DNA of 64,000 nucleotides, taken from contig CAVPTL010000014.1 of assembly GCA_963708725.1 (NCBI GenBank), positions 496,001 to 560,000 on the forward strand. Direction: 5' to 3'. A program made the position numbers and the translations under genes. This DNA comes from CAVPTL01 sp963708725 (GTDB lineage: Bacteria; Actinomycetota; Thermoleophilia; Gaiellales; JAICJC01). Shown here piece by piece: positions 51,231-61,207 of this stretch. Position 1 is the stretch's first letter. Each line of letters begins with the position of its first letter. A model generated the notes under the pieces. It saw only the letters and a program-made list of their open reading frames with translations. It was not told the origin of the DNA and did no database searches.

Positions 51231-52835
51231 ATGGCAGCTGAGCAACCGCAGGAGACCCCAACGTTCTTTTCGAGACGTGCCACCGGCCTGGTACGCGATA
51301 GCAGTGTGTGGAACACGGCGTCGTTCAACATCCTGAACGTCACCGTCGCCTACGCGATCCTCTACCCGGCGCTGTTTGCCTGGCAGTTTCCGGGCAGCAA
51401 CCTGCTGCTCGGCGGCCTGCTCGCCGTTATCGCCTTCATCCCGCTGGGAATCTGTTACGCCATGCTGGTCGCCGCGATGCCGCGCGCGGGCAGCGACTAC
51501 GTGTTTGTGAGCCGAGTGTTGCATCCAGCACTGGGATTCGTGGTGGCGATGGTATTCATCGTGTGGGTGTCGTTCTGGTCGGGCCTTGGTATCAACTTCT
51601 TCTTTACCGTCGGCCTGGCTCCACAGATGACGACGCTCGGTTATCCCGGTGCTGCGAGCTTCTTTACCAGTGAAAACTGGGTGCTCTTCCTCGGCACGGT
51701 GTCGCTGATAGCAATGGCGACGCTGACGGCGGTCTCGACCAAGCGCGCGCTCCAGGTGCTGACCGGGCTGGTGGTGGTCGGCATGTTTGGCACGCTGGTG
51801 ACAGGGATCGTGCTTCTCACCACCAGCCATAGCGACTTCATCCACAACTTCAACACGTTTGCCCAGCCCTACTCGCACTCGGCCGATACCTACCACGATG
51901 TGACGGCTGCCGCGAGCAAGGCGGGCTTTGATTCCAGCCACCCGTTCTCGCTCTCGGCGACGCTCTATCTGATCCCGTGGGCGGCCAGCTCGTTCATCTA
52001 CCTCGCCGGCCAAGCGGCGATCGGTGGCGAGATCAAGCGCCCGGCCAGGAACAGCTTCCTGGCGATGTACATGACCATCGGCGTGATCCTCGGGCTGGTG
52101 CTGCTGGTGTTCGCGGGTCTCAACCTCGCGGTCACACAGGGATTCGTCGACTCGGCCAGCTTCGTCACGTTCAACACCACCCACTGGCCGTTGCCGAACG
52201 CCCCGAACTACAACTTCCTGGCAACCATCGCGACCACCAGCGAGACGCTGCGCTGGGTGCTGTCGCTGTGCTTTGCGATCTGGTATCTGCCGGGGCCGAT
52301 CCTCAACTACATCTTCATCAGCCGCTACACCGTCGCCACCACCATGGACGGCGTGCTGCCCGAGAAGCTGGGCGAGGTCAACCCGCGCACACACACGCCC
52401 GTTCTGGCTATCGGGATCGGCTGTGTGCTTTCGATCATCAGCCTCTGGCTCCTGACCAAGGACGCGAACATCACCGTGATCCTGAATGCTGTGCTCGGCG
52501 AGCTCGCCGGTGCATATCTGCTCGTCAGCATTGCGGCGATCTTCTTCCCCTACGTGTCACGCACCAAGCAGGCCTACCGTGCCTCGCCGGCAAATATCGA
52601 GTTCCTCGGTGTGCCGGTGATCACGATCATGGGCGTGCTCTCGAGCCTCGTTCTGCTCGTGATCGGCTACGAGTTCTGGACGAACGGTAACTACGGGCTC
52701 AACACCCGAGACGCCAAGATCACAACCCTCGCGATCCCGCTGGCGGCGATCATCATCTACGCGATCAGCCGGTATGTGCGATCGCAACGCCAGCAGGACA
52801 TCAGCCTCGCATTCAAGGAGATCCCGCCGGCCTGA
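51231..52835 (+). CDS. APC-superfamily permease (paralogue of the permease at 2542)
   Basis: This 534-residue polytopic membrane protein has PRAGSDYVFVSR in the family position and GEIKRPARNSF, the cytosolic loop motif. It resembles the permease at 2542-4173 in overall length and at both ends. ATG 51231 follows GAGGTGG; GGAGG lies further upstream. A metallophosphoesterase gene follows after one base, the same arrangement as at 1571-4173. It probably imports the substrate of this GntR-controlled cluster. Confidence 0.9.
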   Translation: MAAEQPQETPTFFSRRATGLVRDSSVWNTASFNILNVTVAYAILYPALFAWQFPGSNLLLGGLLAVIAFIPLGICYAMLVAAMPRAGSDYVFVSRVLHPALGFVVAMVFIVWVSFWSGLGINFFFTVGLAPQMTTLGYPGAASFFTSENWVLFLGTVSLIAMATLTAVSTKRALQVLTGLVVVGMFGTLVTGIVLLTTSHSDFIHNFNTFAQPYSHSADTYHDVTAAASKAGFDSSHPFSLSATLYLIPWAASSFIYLAGQAAIGGEIKRPARNSFLAMYMTIGVILGLVLLVFAGLNLAVTQGFVDSASFVTFNTTHWPLPNAPNYNFLATIATTSETLRWVLSLCFAIWYLPGPILNYIFISRYTVATTMDGVLPEKLGEVNPRTHTPVLAIGIGCVLSIISLWLLTKDANITVILNAVLGELAGAYLLVSIAAIFFPYVSRTKQAYRASPANIEFLGVPVITIMGVLSSLVLLVIGYEFWTNGNYGLNTRDAKITTLAIPLAAIIIYAISRYVRSQRQQDISLAFKEIPPA

Positions 52836-52836
52836 T

Positions 52837-53791
52837 ATGAGTCACCTTCGCCTGTATTACGCATCCGATATCCACGGGTCGGAGCTTCTGTGGAGAAAGT
52901 TCCTGAACGCTGGAAAGTTCTATGACGCAGAGGTTCTGGTGATGGGCGGAGACCTCACTGGAAAAGGCATTGTCCCCATCGTCCCCACTGACCGGGGGCG
53001 ATGGGAGGCAACCTTTCTGGGCCGAAAGATGAAGCTCAAAAACGAGGCGGCGGTCGCCGAGCTCGAGGAGGATGTGCTCTTCAACGGCATGTACCCGTAT
53101 CGGTGCGAGCGCGACGAGGCGCTCGCACTTGCCGCCGACGAGGATCTGCAGGAGCAGCTGTTCGAGCGGCTCGCCGAGCAGACGATCGAGCGGTGGATCG
53201 CGCTGGCCGACGAGCGGATGCCCGACGACGGCGGCCGCTGCTTCGTGATGCCGGGAAACGACGACGCGTGGGCGATCGATGCGGCCTTCAAGCCGGGGCA
53301 TCGGGTGGAGTCGTGCGACATGGCGGTCGTGGATCTGGGCGAGGGCTACAGCATGCTGTCGCTCGGCTTTGCCAACCCCACGCCGTGGGACAGTCCCCGC
53401 GAGATCGGCGAGGACGAGCTCGAGGCGCAGGATCGAGAAGCTGGCCGCCGATGTACCCGACATGCGCCGGGCGATCTTCAACCTGCACGTGCCGCCGTAC
53501 GACTCGGAGCTCGACATCGCGCCCGAGCTCGGACCAGGATTTACGCCCGTGTTCAAAGGCGGCAAGCCGTCGCTGATCCCGGTGGGGTCAACGGCGGTGC
53601 GAAAGGCCATCGAGCGCCACCAACCGATGCTCGGCCTGCATGGACATATCCACGAGTCGAAGGGCCGCACCCGTATCGGCCGTACGGTGTGTCTCAACCC
53701 CGGCTCGACCTATAACTCAGGCCAGATCGACGGTGTCCTGATCCAGATCAAAGCCGACGAAGTCGAACACGTCCAGTTCACGTGCGGCTAA
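52837..53791 (+). pseudogene. Calcineurin-like metallophosphoesterase (paralogue B), frameshifted
   Basis: The reading frame starts at ATG 52837 with SDIHGS, GGDLTGKG and PGNDD. It changes frame near 53430 and then continues with NLHVPPYDSELD and GLHGHIHES to the TGA at 53789-53791. All metal motifs are intact when the two frames are joined. One extra base at about 53428-53432 explains the shift, so it is either a recent mutation or a sequencing error. The joined product (about 317 residues) closely parallels the protein encoded at 1571-2545. It follows the permease by one base. Confidence 0.85.
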
Positions 53792-53808
53792 CCCGAGGAG
53801 CCTTCACC

Positions 53809-54486
53809 TTGACCGACGCCGACCAGCCCCAGACCGCCCGCCAGCTCCTCCTCGACCGGCTCGACCGCCTCTACCCGGCGGTGATCGCCGACTGTCTGGA
53901 CAAGGTCGGCGTACGAAACAACGTGATGGATCCGCGTGTCCGGCCGGTGTATCAGAGCGCCCGAGTGGTGGGCTTCGCATCGACGGTGAAAGCGATCGAG
54001 GTCGAAGGGCCGCCGGCCGACAAGGACGACTACTACAAGGGCGAGCTGCAGGCCGTGGACGCACTGACCGATGGCGACATCATGGTCGTCTCCCAGGCAC
54101 GCGGGTCGTACTGGGGCGAGCTGCTGGCGACCGCCTCGCGCTACCGCGGCTGCCGCGGGATCGTGGCCGACACCTGGGCGCGCGACACGCTTCAGCTGAT
54201 CGAGATGGATTTCCCGACGTTCGTGACCGGTATCAGCTGCTACGACTCGCTCGGCCGGATCGACGTCGAATCGGTCGGCACACCGATCGAGTGCGGCGAT
54301 GTGCGGGTCGAGCAGGGCGACATGCTGATCGGTGACTACGACGGCGTGGTCGTGATCCCCTCGGGCGTCGCCGAGGAGGTCATCACGCTCGCCGAGGAGA
54401 AGGTCTCGGGCGAGAATCTCGTGCGCTCGAAGCTGGCCGAAGGCATGCCGGTGTGGGATGCGTTTCGGACGTATGGCGTGATCTGA
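53809..54486 (+). CDS. RraA-like / HMG-CHA aldolase-family protein (paralogue B)
   Basis: This protein of about 225 residues resembles the one encoded at 10227: VIADCLDKVGVRNNVM at the start, GELLATASRYRGCRGIVAD, GDYDGVVVIP, and a matching GENLVRSKLAEGMPV C-terminus. It is probably a metal-dependent aldolase or decarboxylase giving pyruvate. TTG 53809 has GAGGAG eight bases upstream; GTG 53782 is the alternative. It follows the phosphoesterase gene by 17 bases, so permease, phosphoesterase and RraA may be one unit. Confidence 0.87.
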   Translation: MTDADQPQTARQLLLDRLDRLYPAVIADCLDKVGVRNNVMDPRVRPVYQSARVVGFASTVKAIEVEGPPADKDDYYKGELQAVDALTDGDIMVVSQARGSYWGELLATASRYRGCRGIVADTWARDTLQLIEMDFPTFVTGISCYDSLGRIDVESVGTPIECGDVRVEQGDMLIGDYDGVVVIPSGVAEEVITLAEEKVSGENLVRSKLAEGMPVWDAFRTYGVI

Positions 54487-54497
54487 CTGTCAGTCAG
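54483..54497. repeat. Short palindrome holding both convergent stop codons
   Basis: The perfect 7-bp arms CTGACTG and CAGTCAG around one T contain the TGA stop of the RraA-like gene (54484-54486) and, on the other strand, the TGA stop of the SDR (54496-54494). The sequence is unrelated to the GGTGCC-type repeats. A weak hairpin could help end both transcripts. Confidence 0.6.
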
Positions 54498-55222
54498 AAC
54501 GTTGTCGTCAGACCACCGTCGACCGTGAGCACGCTGCCGCTCACATAACCCGCATGTTCGCTCGCGAGCCAGGCGACGTGGGCGGCGATCTCCTCTGGCT
54601 CAGCCGCGCGACGGCTGGGGACGCGGCCGGTTTCGACGTAGTCGCTGCGAAACCAGTCCGAGTCGGTCTCCGCCAGCCGGGTGCGAACAAACCCGGGTGC
54701 CACCGCGTTGACAGCGACGCCGCGCGAGGCCAGTTCGGTGCCGAAGCTTCGGGTGGCATTCTCCAAGCCTGCCTTGGCCACGTCGTAGGCCACACTACCG
54801 GCCGCGCCCAGCCGCGCATGCACCGACGTCACGTTGACGATCCGGCCGTAGCCCCGCTCGACCATCCCCCGGGCAGCGATCTGCATCAGGAACACGGGCG
54901 CCTCGAGGTCGATCGCCAGCACTCTTCGCCACTCCGATCGGTCGAACTCAAGCGCGGGGGTGTTGGCGCCGACCCCCGCACAGTTGACCAGGATGTCGAT
55001 CGAACCGAGGTCGTCGATGACCGCGCCGACGGCCGCGTCGAGACCGTCGAGATCGGCCAGGTCGTGCGAAACCCAGCAGGTTGCCGACGAATCCGCGGGT
55101 GCCGGTTCCACGTCGATCACGCCGACGGTTGCTCCCTCACGTGAGAAACGATCCACGACAGCCCGTCCAATCCCCATCGCTCCACCGGTGACCAGTGCGC
55201 GGCGTCCATCGAGCAACATCAC
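54494..55222 (-). CDS. Short-chain dehydrogenase/reductase (SDR)
   Basis: This 242-residue classical SDR has VTGGAMGIGRA, VNCAGVGAN, a catalytic serine in VNVTSVHA, and YDVAKAG. It ends YVSGSVLTVDGG. It is intact although the genes on both sides are frameshifted. It lies 39 bases downstream of the D-aminoacylase gene on the same strand and is probably co-transcribed with it. Confidence 0.92.
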   Translation of the reverse strand: MMLLDGRRALVTGGAMGIGRAVVDRFSREGATVGVIDVEPAPADSSATCWVSHDLADLDGLDAAVGAVIDDLGSIDILVNCAGVGANTPALEFDRSEWRRVLAIDLEAPVFLMQIAARGMVERGYGRIVNVTSVHARLGAAGSVAYDVAKAGLENATRSFGTELASRGVAVNAVAPGFVRTRLAETDSDWFRSDYVETGRVPSRRAAEPEEIAAHVAWLASEHAGYVSGSVLTVDGGLTTTF

Positions 55223-55261
55223 GGTTCTCCTTTGGTATGAACTCTCGCGGCATTCTTGCGC

Positions 55262-56807
55262 TCAGCCGCCCCTGTGCAAGGCACGGCCTGGCGTCGCGCC
55301 GGTGGGCCGTCCGTGGACCAGAGCGGCCACTCCGTTGACGAGCACGTGCTGCACACCCACCGCCAGCGACCGTGGATGCTGGAAGCTCGCGGTGTCGATG
55401 ACCGCGGCTGGGTCGAGTACGACCACGTCTGCACACTGACCGACTGCGACCCGCCCCCGATCGCGGAGGCCAAACCGCTCGGCCGCCGCGGTGGCCAGAT
55501 GGCGAGTCGCATCGCACCATTTGAAGTCACCGCGGTCGCGCCCGTAGCGGCCGAGGTAGCGCGCGAACGTCCCCATCCCCGCGGATGTGGATGCGACCCC
55601 ATGTAGATGCCGTCTGAGCCGGCCATGTGCAGCGGATGGCGGTGCGTGGCACGCAGATCGTCGTCGCTCAGACCGTTGGGTTCGACGACTCCTACCGACA
55701 GCCGGTTCTCCACCAATAACGTGCACACCAAGTCGGCAAGGTCAAGGCCGAGGGTATCGCAGGCTTCGTAGATGCTCGCGCCCTCGAGGTGCTCGCGGCC
55801 GGGAGCGGCAATGTAGGTCAGCCGAAAAGCCCCGATCTTTCGACTCAAGTCTGGGAACCAGTCCTGGCGCAGCCCGTCCACCACCGCCGCGTCAGACAGC
55901 AACGCCAGCGTCTGCTCTGGGCCGCGCTCTTGCAGACGGGCGGGCAGCCCGAGCATCGCGAGCGTCGTACAGCCTGCGAGGTACGGGTAGCTGTCGAAGC
56001 TCACATCGATGCCGTCAGCTAGTAGCTGGTCGACGACGGGCAGGTGGCGTTCGGCCTGGCCCATCAGATGCGAGATGTGCACCCGTGCGTCGCTGCGGCG
56101 GGCGATCTCGGCGACCTCGGCGAACCCTGTCGGACTGCGCTCGTCGTAACCGCGCATGTGCGTGACGTAGACTCCGCCGGCGGCGGCGACCACCTCACAC
56201 AGGCTCGCCAACTCACCGGCGTCCGCCCACATGCTGGGGACGTAGTCGAGTCCGCTCGAGAGTCCGACGGCGCCCTGATCGAGCCCGAGCTTCAGCGCCT
56301 CGCGCATCGCACCAACTCTTCGCGCGAGGCGGGCCGCCCGTCCCAGCCGATGGCATCCAGCCGCAGGTTGCCGTTGGGTACAAGACAGGCGACGTTGAGC
56401 GTGCTGGCTCCATCCACCCGCTCCAGATACTGCGCTATCGAGGACGCCGTACAAGGAACCCTGGCGCCCGCGCCGTTGACGGCCTCGAAGTACCCCCGCA
56501 TTCCGGCGACAGTCGAGGCGCTCCCCGGGGCGGGAGCGGTGCCGTCCTGTCCGACAACGACGGTCGTGACGCCTTGATACAGCGAGGGCAAATGCACCGG
56601 TTCGTCCAGGAGCCCCAGATCGAGATGGGAGTGCGCGTCCACGAATCCCGGCATCACGTTTCGGCCGGTGGCATCCAGCTCGAGCAGTGCTGGACGCAGC
56701 GATAGATCTCCCACAGCGACGACCCGACCGTCCTCGATCCCGACGTCCCCGCGCACAGCGCCCTCAGGATTGACGACGAGCCCTCCCCGGATGGCGACGT
56801 CGAGCAC
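55262..56807 (-). pseudogene. N-acyl-D-amino-acid deacylase (amidohydrolase-3 family), frameshifted
   Basis: Joined over three frames, this reads as a D-aminoacylase of about 515 residues: GFVDAHSHLDLGLL (metal histidines) near residue 60, a middle part with THMRGYDE, HISHLMGQAE, SFDSYPYLAG and HMAGSDGIYMGSH, and a tail with GTFARYLGRYG and GQCADVVVLDP. Frame changes fall near 56300 and 55600. The enzyme would release D-amino acids from N-acyl derivatives, or act on a related cyclic amide. GTG 56807 overlaps the upstream TAG by one base. Conserved motifs and the absence of internal stops other than those caused by the shifts suggest very recent damage or sequence errors. Confidence 0.8.
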
Positions 56808-58190
56808 TATTCGGCCCGCGGCACCAAACCGACGACTCCGCGGACGAAGGCCTCACCCGCAGCGGGGGAGAACGGGCTCGCGTCGACCTCATAGCCGCCC
56901 TCGGCGAACTGCTCGGGGGCTGGGAGGTAGTTGACGTAGTCGTTTGCGTTGGTGACGAGCACGAGGTGGCGATCCGTGCCGGCCTGGCACAGCTGCTCGT
57001 ACGCGCCCGCCAGTTCTCCGGGCCAAAAGACGAATGCCAGCGATCCGATGTCGACCAGATCCACCGCAACGCGGGTCGCGTCATCCTCCGGAAACCTCTG
57101 GGAGATGTCGAGCTCGATGACAGCGCGGGCCAGTTCCACCGACGCCGACGCATCGCCGCCTGCGAGCGCCGCTCGTGCAGCCTCGACCCGTCGCCGAGTG
57201 GCCGCCAGGTCGCGCGCTCGCAAAGGCATGTCGAGAAACTCCGATCGATGAGCCACCGCGACCGGGACCGGCGTCGGCTGCGTGACCGCGTTGATTGCAA
57301 GCGGCGCGCCCGACTCGAGCACCCGCTCGAACCTGCGTCTCGAGCGATCGCTCGGCGCGCCTGCAATACGGCGGCCACGGCTGCATATCCGACCGCGCGA
57401 CCGACCTCGTCGGCGTCTGCTTCGGAGTTGGAGAAGCTCCGGGCCGGCGCGCGGTCGGCCCCGCATCCCTGGAGGAACAGGCACGGCCCGCCGAGTCCGG
57501 GTTCGACGACCTCGCGGATGGCGCCGATGTAGTCGGGGGAGAAGACGAGGCTGCCCCAGGCGAGCACGGTGGGGTGCATGCCGTAGACGACGACCGAGCC
57601 CAGCGGTGTGCCATCGGGCGCGGTGACGGCGATGACATCGAGGAATGCGTCCTCGATCGCGGGGTCGACGCCGACGGCGAGGCGGTCGCCAACCGGCTGG
57701 CGCCGGCTGCGGGTCACCGGGCACGGCCGCCGCACGGTCTCGAGGTGCGCCGGCCGGAGCGCTGCGACAGCGCGCTCCGCGGCGCGCACGGTCTTCTGCT
57801 CGACCAGGGCGCGAGCGGCAGCGCACAGCTCGTCGTGCTCCCAGTTCTCGATGGTGAGGTCGTCCATCATCACCGAGGCGTGCGTGTGCGACGCGGTCAG
57901 CTGCACCGCAGCCCGAGCCACGCCGCAGCGCTCGGCAATCGCGGCGCGCACTCGCGCCGCCACGGCGCCAGGCCACAGCACGACGTCCGCAGGCGACGAT
58001 CACCGACGGCTGAGCCCCCGTCGGTGGACTGCAAGTGCAAGCGCCGTCGCGGTGAGCTCCTCGATGGCGACTCGTCGGCGTCGTGCTGGGCACGCGCTCC
58101 CCAGCCGCCCACGGGGGTGCCGATCGCGGGCTCGATGAACTCGCCCGCGACGCCGGCGCGTACCAAAGCACGTCCCGACGTGCCTGTCAC
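56807..58190 (-). pseudogene. Neutral ceramidase-like / uncharacterised hydrolase, frameshifted
   Basis: Joined frames give a protein of about 450 residues resembling the N-terminal domain family of neutral/alkaline ceramidases: EPAIGTPVGGWGAR at the start, LTASHTHA, VVYGMHPTVLAW, LFLQGCGADRAP (all typical), then FVFWPGELAGAYEQL and LVLVTNANDYVNYLPAP. At least four frame changes lie between about 58130 and 57960, and one near 57330. Small bacterial members near peptide or amide catabolism genes probably hydrolyse amides; true ceramidase activity is unproven. It is followed by the deacylase gene and is divergent from the aminotransferase. Confidence 0.72.
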
Positions 58191-58222
58191 CCCCGTTGTA
58201 ATCGCTCATCGAAGCCTGTAGT

Positions 58223-58264
58223 GTCTTCCGCAATGCGGACGATGTCTTTCACTGAGCGGAAGAC
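58223..58264. promoter_or_regulatory. Inverted-repeat operator candidate in divergent promoter
   Basis: The perfect 9-bp arms GTCTTCCGC (58223-58231) and GCGGAAGAC (58256-58264) are centred 33 bases apart, about three helical turns, between the ceramidase-like and aminotransferase genes. A nested TCCGC-AAT-GCGGA palindrome overlaps the left arm. This looks like a two-site operator for both divergent transcripts; no regulator gene is visible nearby. Confidence 0.5.
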
Positions 58265-58312
58265 TATGCGAGGAGCCCTGGAGTGTCAAGCAGCTCACGC
58301 GATGGAGTTCTC

Positions 58313-59623
58313 GTGAGCGCTAATGCAACGGCGGCACGCGCGCTGGGAGTCATCCCGGGAGGTGTGAACAGCGGCCAGCGACAGGTCGCCGGAATCGAGA
58401 ACTGGTGATCACCGAGACCTCCGGCTCGCGGATCAGGGACGAGCAGGGCCGCTGGTACACCGACTACCACGCGGCGTTCGGGCCCCCGCTGCTGGGCCAC
58501 AACGACCCGGACGTGGACGCCGCGGTCGCGCCGCCGCGAGCACGCGTCGGCCTGCCGGGCGTCGGGGTGACCCCCGGTCGAGATCGAGCTCGCCGAACTG
58601 CTCGTCCGAACTGCGTGCCCTCGATCGAGAAGGTGCTGCTGACCGCCACCGGCTCGCGAGGCGACGTTCCACGCGCTCCGGCTCTCGCGGGCCGTCACCG
58701 GACGCCGCCGCCTGGTCAAGTTCCAGGGCTGCTACCACGGCTGGCACGACTCCGTCTCGCTGAACGTGATCTCACCCCCGACCGGGTCGGCGACCACGAC
58801 CCGCTCTCCAAGGGCACGCTGCCCGAGGTCACCGAGGCCACGATCGTGCTGCCCTTCAACGACGTCGCCGCGGTGCGAGCGGGCATTCGCCGAGCACGGC
58901 GTCCGAGATCGCCGCGGTGATCCTCGAGCCGATGCCGCACAATGTCGGCGCCTGCTGCCCGGACCTGGAGTTCCTCGAGGCCGCGCGGCGGCTGTGTGAC
59001 CAGCACGGCACCGTGCTGATCTTCGACGAGGTCGATCACCGGCTTCCGGCACGCCCTCGGCGGCTACCAGTCAGCTGAGCGGGGTCATCCCCGACCTGAC
59101 GACGCTCGGCAAGGCGATGGCAACGGCTACCCGATCGGCGCGCTTGGCGGGCGCCGGGCGACTGATGGAGGAGTTCTCGACGACCCCGGGCGGCCGGTGT
59201 TCTTCGCCGGCACCTACAACGGCCACCCGGCGATCGTCGCGGCGGCGCTCGCGACGCTCCGCAAGCTGCAGACGGAGCCGGTGCACGAGCACCTCTTCCG
59301 GCTCGGGGACGCGGTCGCGCGCCGGGCTCGACGAGATGCTCGACGGGCCGGCGTCCCGCACGTCGTCACCGGTACGGCTCGGTGCTGGGTCACCTACTTC
59401 ATGGAAGGCCCCGCGCCCGAGCTACGAGGACCTGCTGCGACCAACGACGCGCTGTTCGTCGGCTACCGCCGGCGAGCTGCTCGACGACGGCATCTTTGAG
59501 ATCCCGCTCAACCTCAAGCGAAGCCACGTCTCCTACGCCCACACCGAGTCGGACGTCGACCACCTGATCGCATCGACGGAGGTGGCCGTCAATCGCGCAC
59601 GCCTAAAAGCTGGAGGATTCTGA
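58313..59623 (+). pseudogene. Class III aminotransferase (glutamate-1-semialdehyde aminomutase-like), heavily frameshifted
   Basis: Translation jumps between frames at least ten times, yet consecutive family segments remain readable: LGVIPGGVNSGQRQ, WYTDYHAAFGPPLLGHND, SIEKVLLTATGS, KFQGCYHGWHDS, LEPMPHNVGACCPDLEFLE, GTVLIFDEV, DLTTLGKAMA (PLP lysine), FFAGTYNGHPAIVAAALATL and NLKRSHVSYAHTESD. I chose GTG 58313, preceded by GGAG. Both single-base insertions and deletions are needed to restore it. If intact it would be a PLP transaminase of about 430 residues acting on the amine or D-amino acid that the neighbouring genes release. It is followed directly by the transporter genes. Confidence 0.78.
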
Positions 59624-61189
59624 TGAAGTCCCTGTCCCCGCGCGATGACTCCTGGATCCGCCGGTGCATCCCGGTGACGACCGGCCTGCTCGCAGTCGCA
59701 GCGCTCAGCGCCTGCGGCAGCGGTTCGAGCACGACCAGGTCGACCGGCGCTGCGAGCACACCGCCTCCGGCGTCGGCCACGGTCGCCTGGGCCGCACAGA
59801 TCGACGGCCTCGACCCGACAACGGGTTCGCAAACCAGGCTCTGGGCGCCTTGCACCTGTTCGGCGGCAATCTGTACGACATTAACGCGGACGGCAAGACC
59901 GTCCCGGGCCTCGCTGAGTCCGGCTCGGTCTCATCGGACAGACCTACGTGGACATTCAAACTCCGGCCGGGACTGAAGTTTTCGGACGGCTCGCCGCTCA
60001 CCTCCGCGGACGTGAAGGCGACGATCGATCGTGCCAAGGCGGAGAAGGCGAACGGCTACGCTGGGCTGTTCGCACCGATCACGAGTGTCGATGCCCCCGG
60101 TCCTCAGACGGTGGTGTTCCACGTGGCTCGGCCGTACACCTCGCTGCCCACGGTGCTCGGTGACGCCCGAGTTTATGATCATGCCCTCCGCGGGCCTGGC
60201 CCAGGGCAAGAGCTTCTTCAAGAAGCCCATCTCGGCCGGGCCGTACACGCTCCAGAGCTGGGGCGGCGGGGGCGACTCGACGTACGTCGTCAACCCCAAC
60301 TACTGGGGCCCGAGGCCGGTGATCAAGACGCTCAAGTTCACGACTATCCCAGACTTCAACAGCCGGCTCGCGCAGCTGCAGAGTGGACAGATTCAGTCGG
60401 TGGTCGACCTGCCGCCAAGCGTGCTTCCACAGCTGACGGGGAACTCCGCGATCTACGCCGGTGTCGTCCAGATCTACGGCTTCGACGTGCTCAACATGCT
60501 CATCACCAAGGCGCCGTTGAACAACCTCAACCTGCGCAAGGCGATCTCGCTGGCAATCGACCGCCAAAAGATCGTGCAGGACGTCTGGAGCGGCCAGAAC
60601 ACCGCGTACGCCGGCTTCTGGCCTCCCACGATGGATGGCTACGACAGCTCGATCTCGACCGCCCAGGACATCGCGCAGGCAAAACAGCTGGTCGCCAACT
60701 CGCCGTGTGCCTCGGGCTGCACGCTCAAGATGCAATACACCGACTCGTTCCCATCATCGGAGCAGATGGCGCTGATCATCCAGTCGAACCTGAATGAGAT
60801 CGGGATCAAAACCCAGCTGGTCAAGCTCGAAAACGCGATCTGGTTCAACAACATGTACAACGGCAAGTACCAGTTGTCTGTCTCCAACCTGTACGACTAC
60901 GCAAACGTCCCGGACGGGATGGTCGCCTACGCCATCGACCCGGCCGGCGGCCTGAACTCCAACTACAGCGGTTGGGACTCCAAGGCCGCGATCGCGGCCG
61001 GCCAGCAGGCGATCGATCTCGAGCGGCAGTGCTCGCGACACGGCTCTGGCAAACGTCAACAAGGAGTTCTTGAAAGACCAGCCCTACGCGACCCTGAACA
61101 CCTATGCTGTCGTCTTCGCAACCCGCCTGCCGAAGGATCTGATTACGTTGACAGCATCGGAGTTCATCGACGTGAAGACCGCAGGCTGA
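59623..61189 (+). pseudogene. Dipeptide/oligopeptide ABC transporter substrate-binding lipoprotein (SBP family 5), frameshifted
   Basis: ATG 59623 overlaps the previous stop (TGATG). The N-terminus is a lipoprotein signal peptide with lipobox LSAC (Cys31). Joined frames give the family 5 pattern: GLDPTTG, LRPGLKFSDGSPLTSADVKAT, ISAGPYTLQSW, NLRKAISLAIDRQKIVQ and NSNYSGWDSKA. Frame changes lie near 59830, 60170 and 61035, and the stop is at 61187-61189. It would capture peptides or glutathione-like amides outside the membrane for the permease pair downstream. Motifs are intact apart from the shifts. Confidence 0.85.
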
Positions 61190-61207
61190 GACGCCACAAG
61201 GTTGTAG

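Noticed and set aside
58313..59623. Programmed frameshifting as the reason for the broken aminotransferase frame
   Set aside because: More than ten shifts in both directions, without slippery heptamers or consistent sequence context, are not compatible with recoding.
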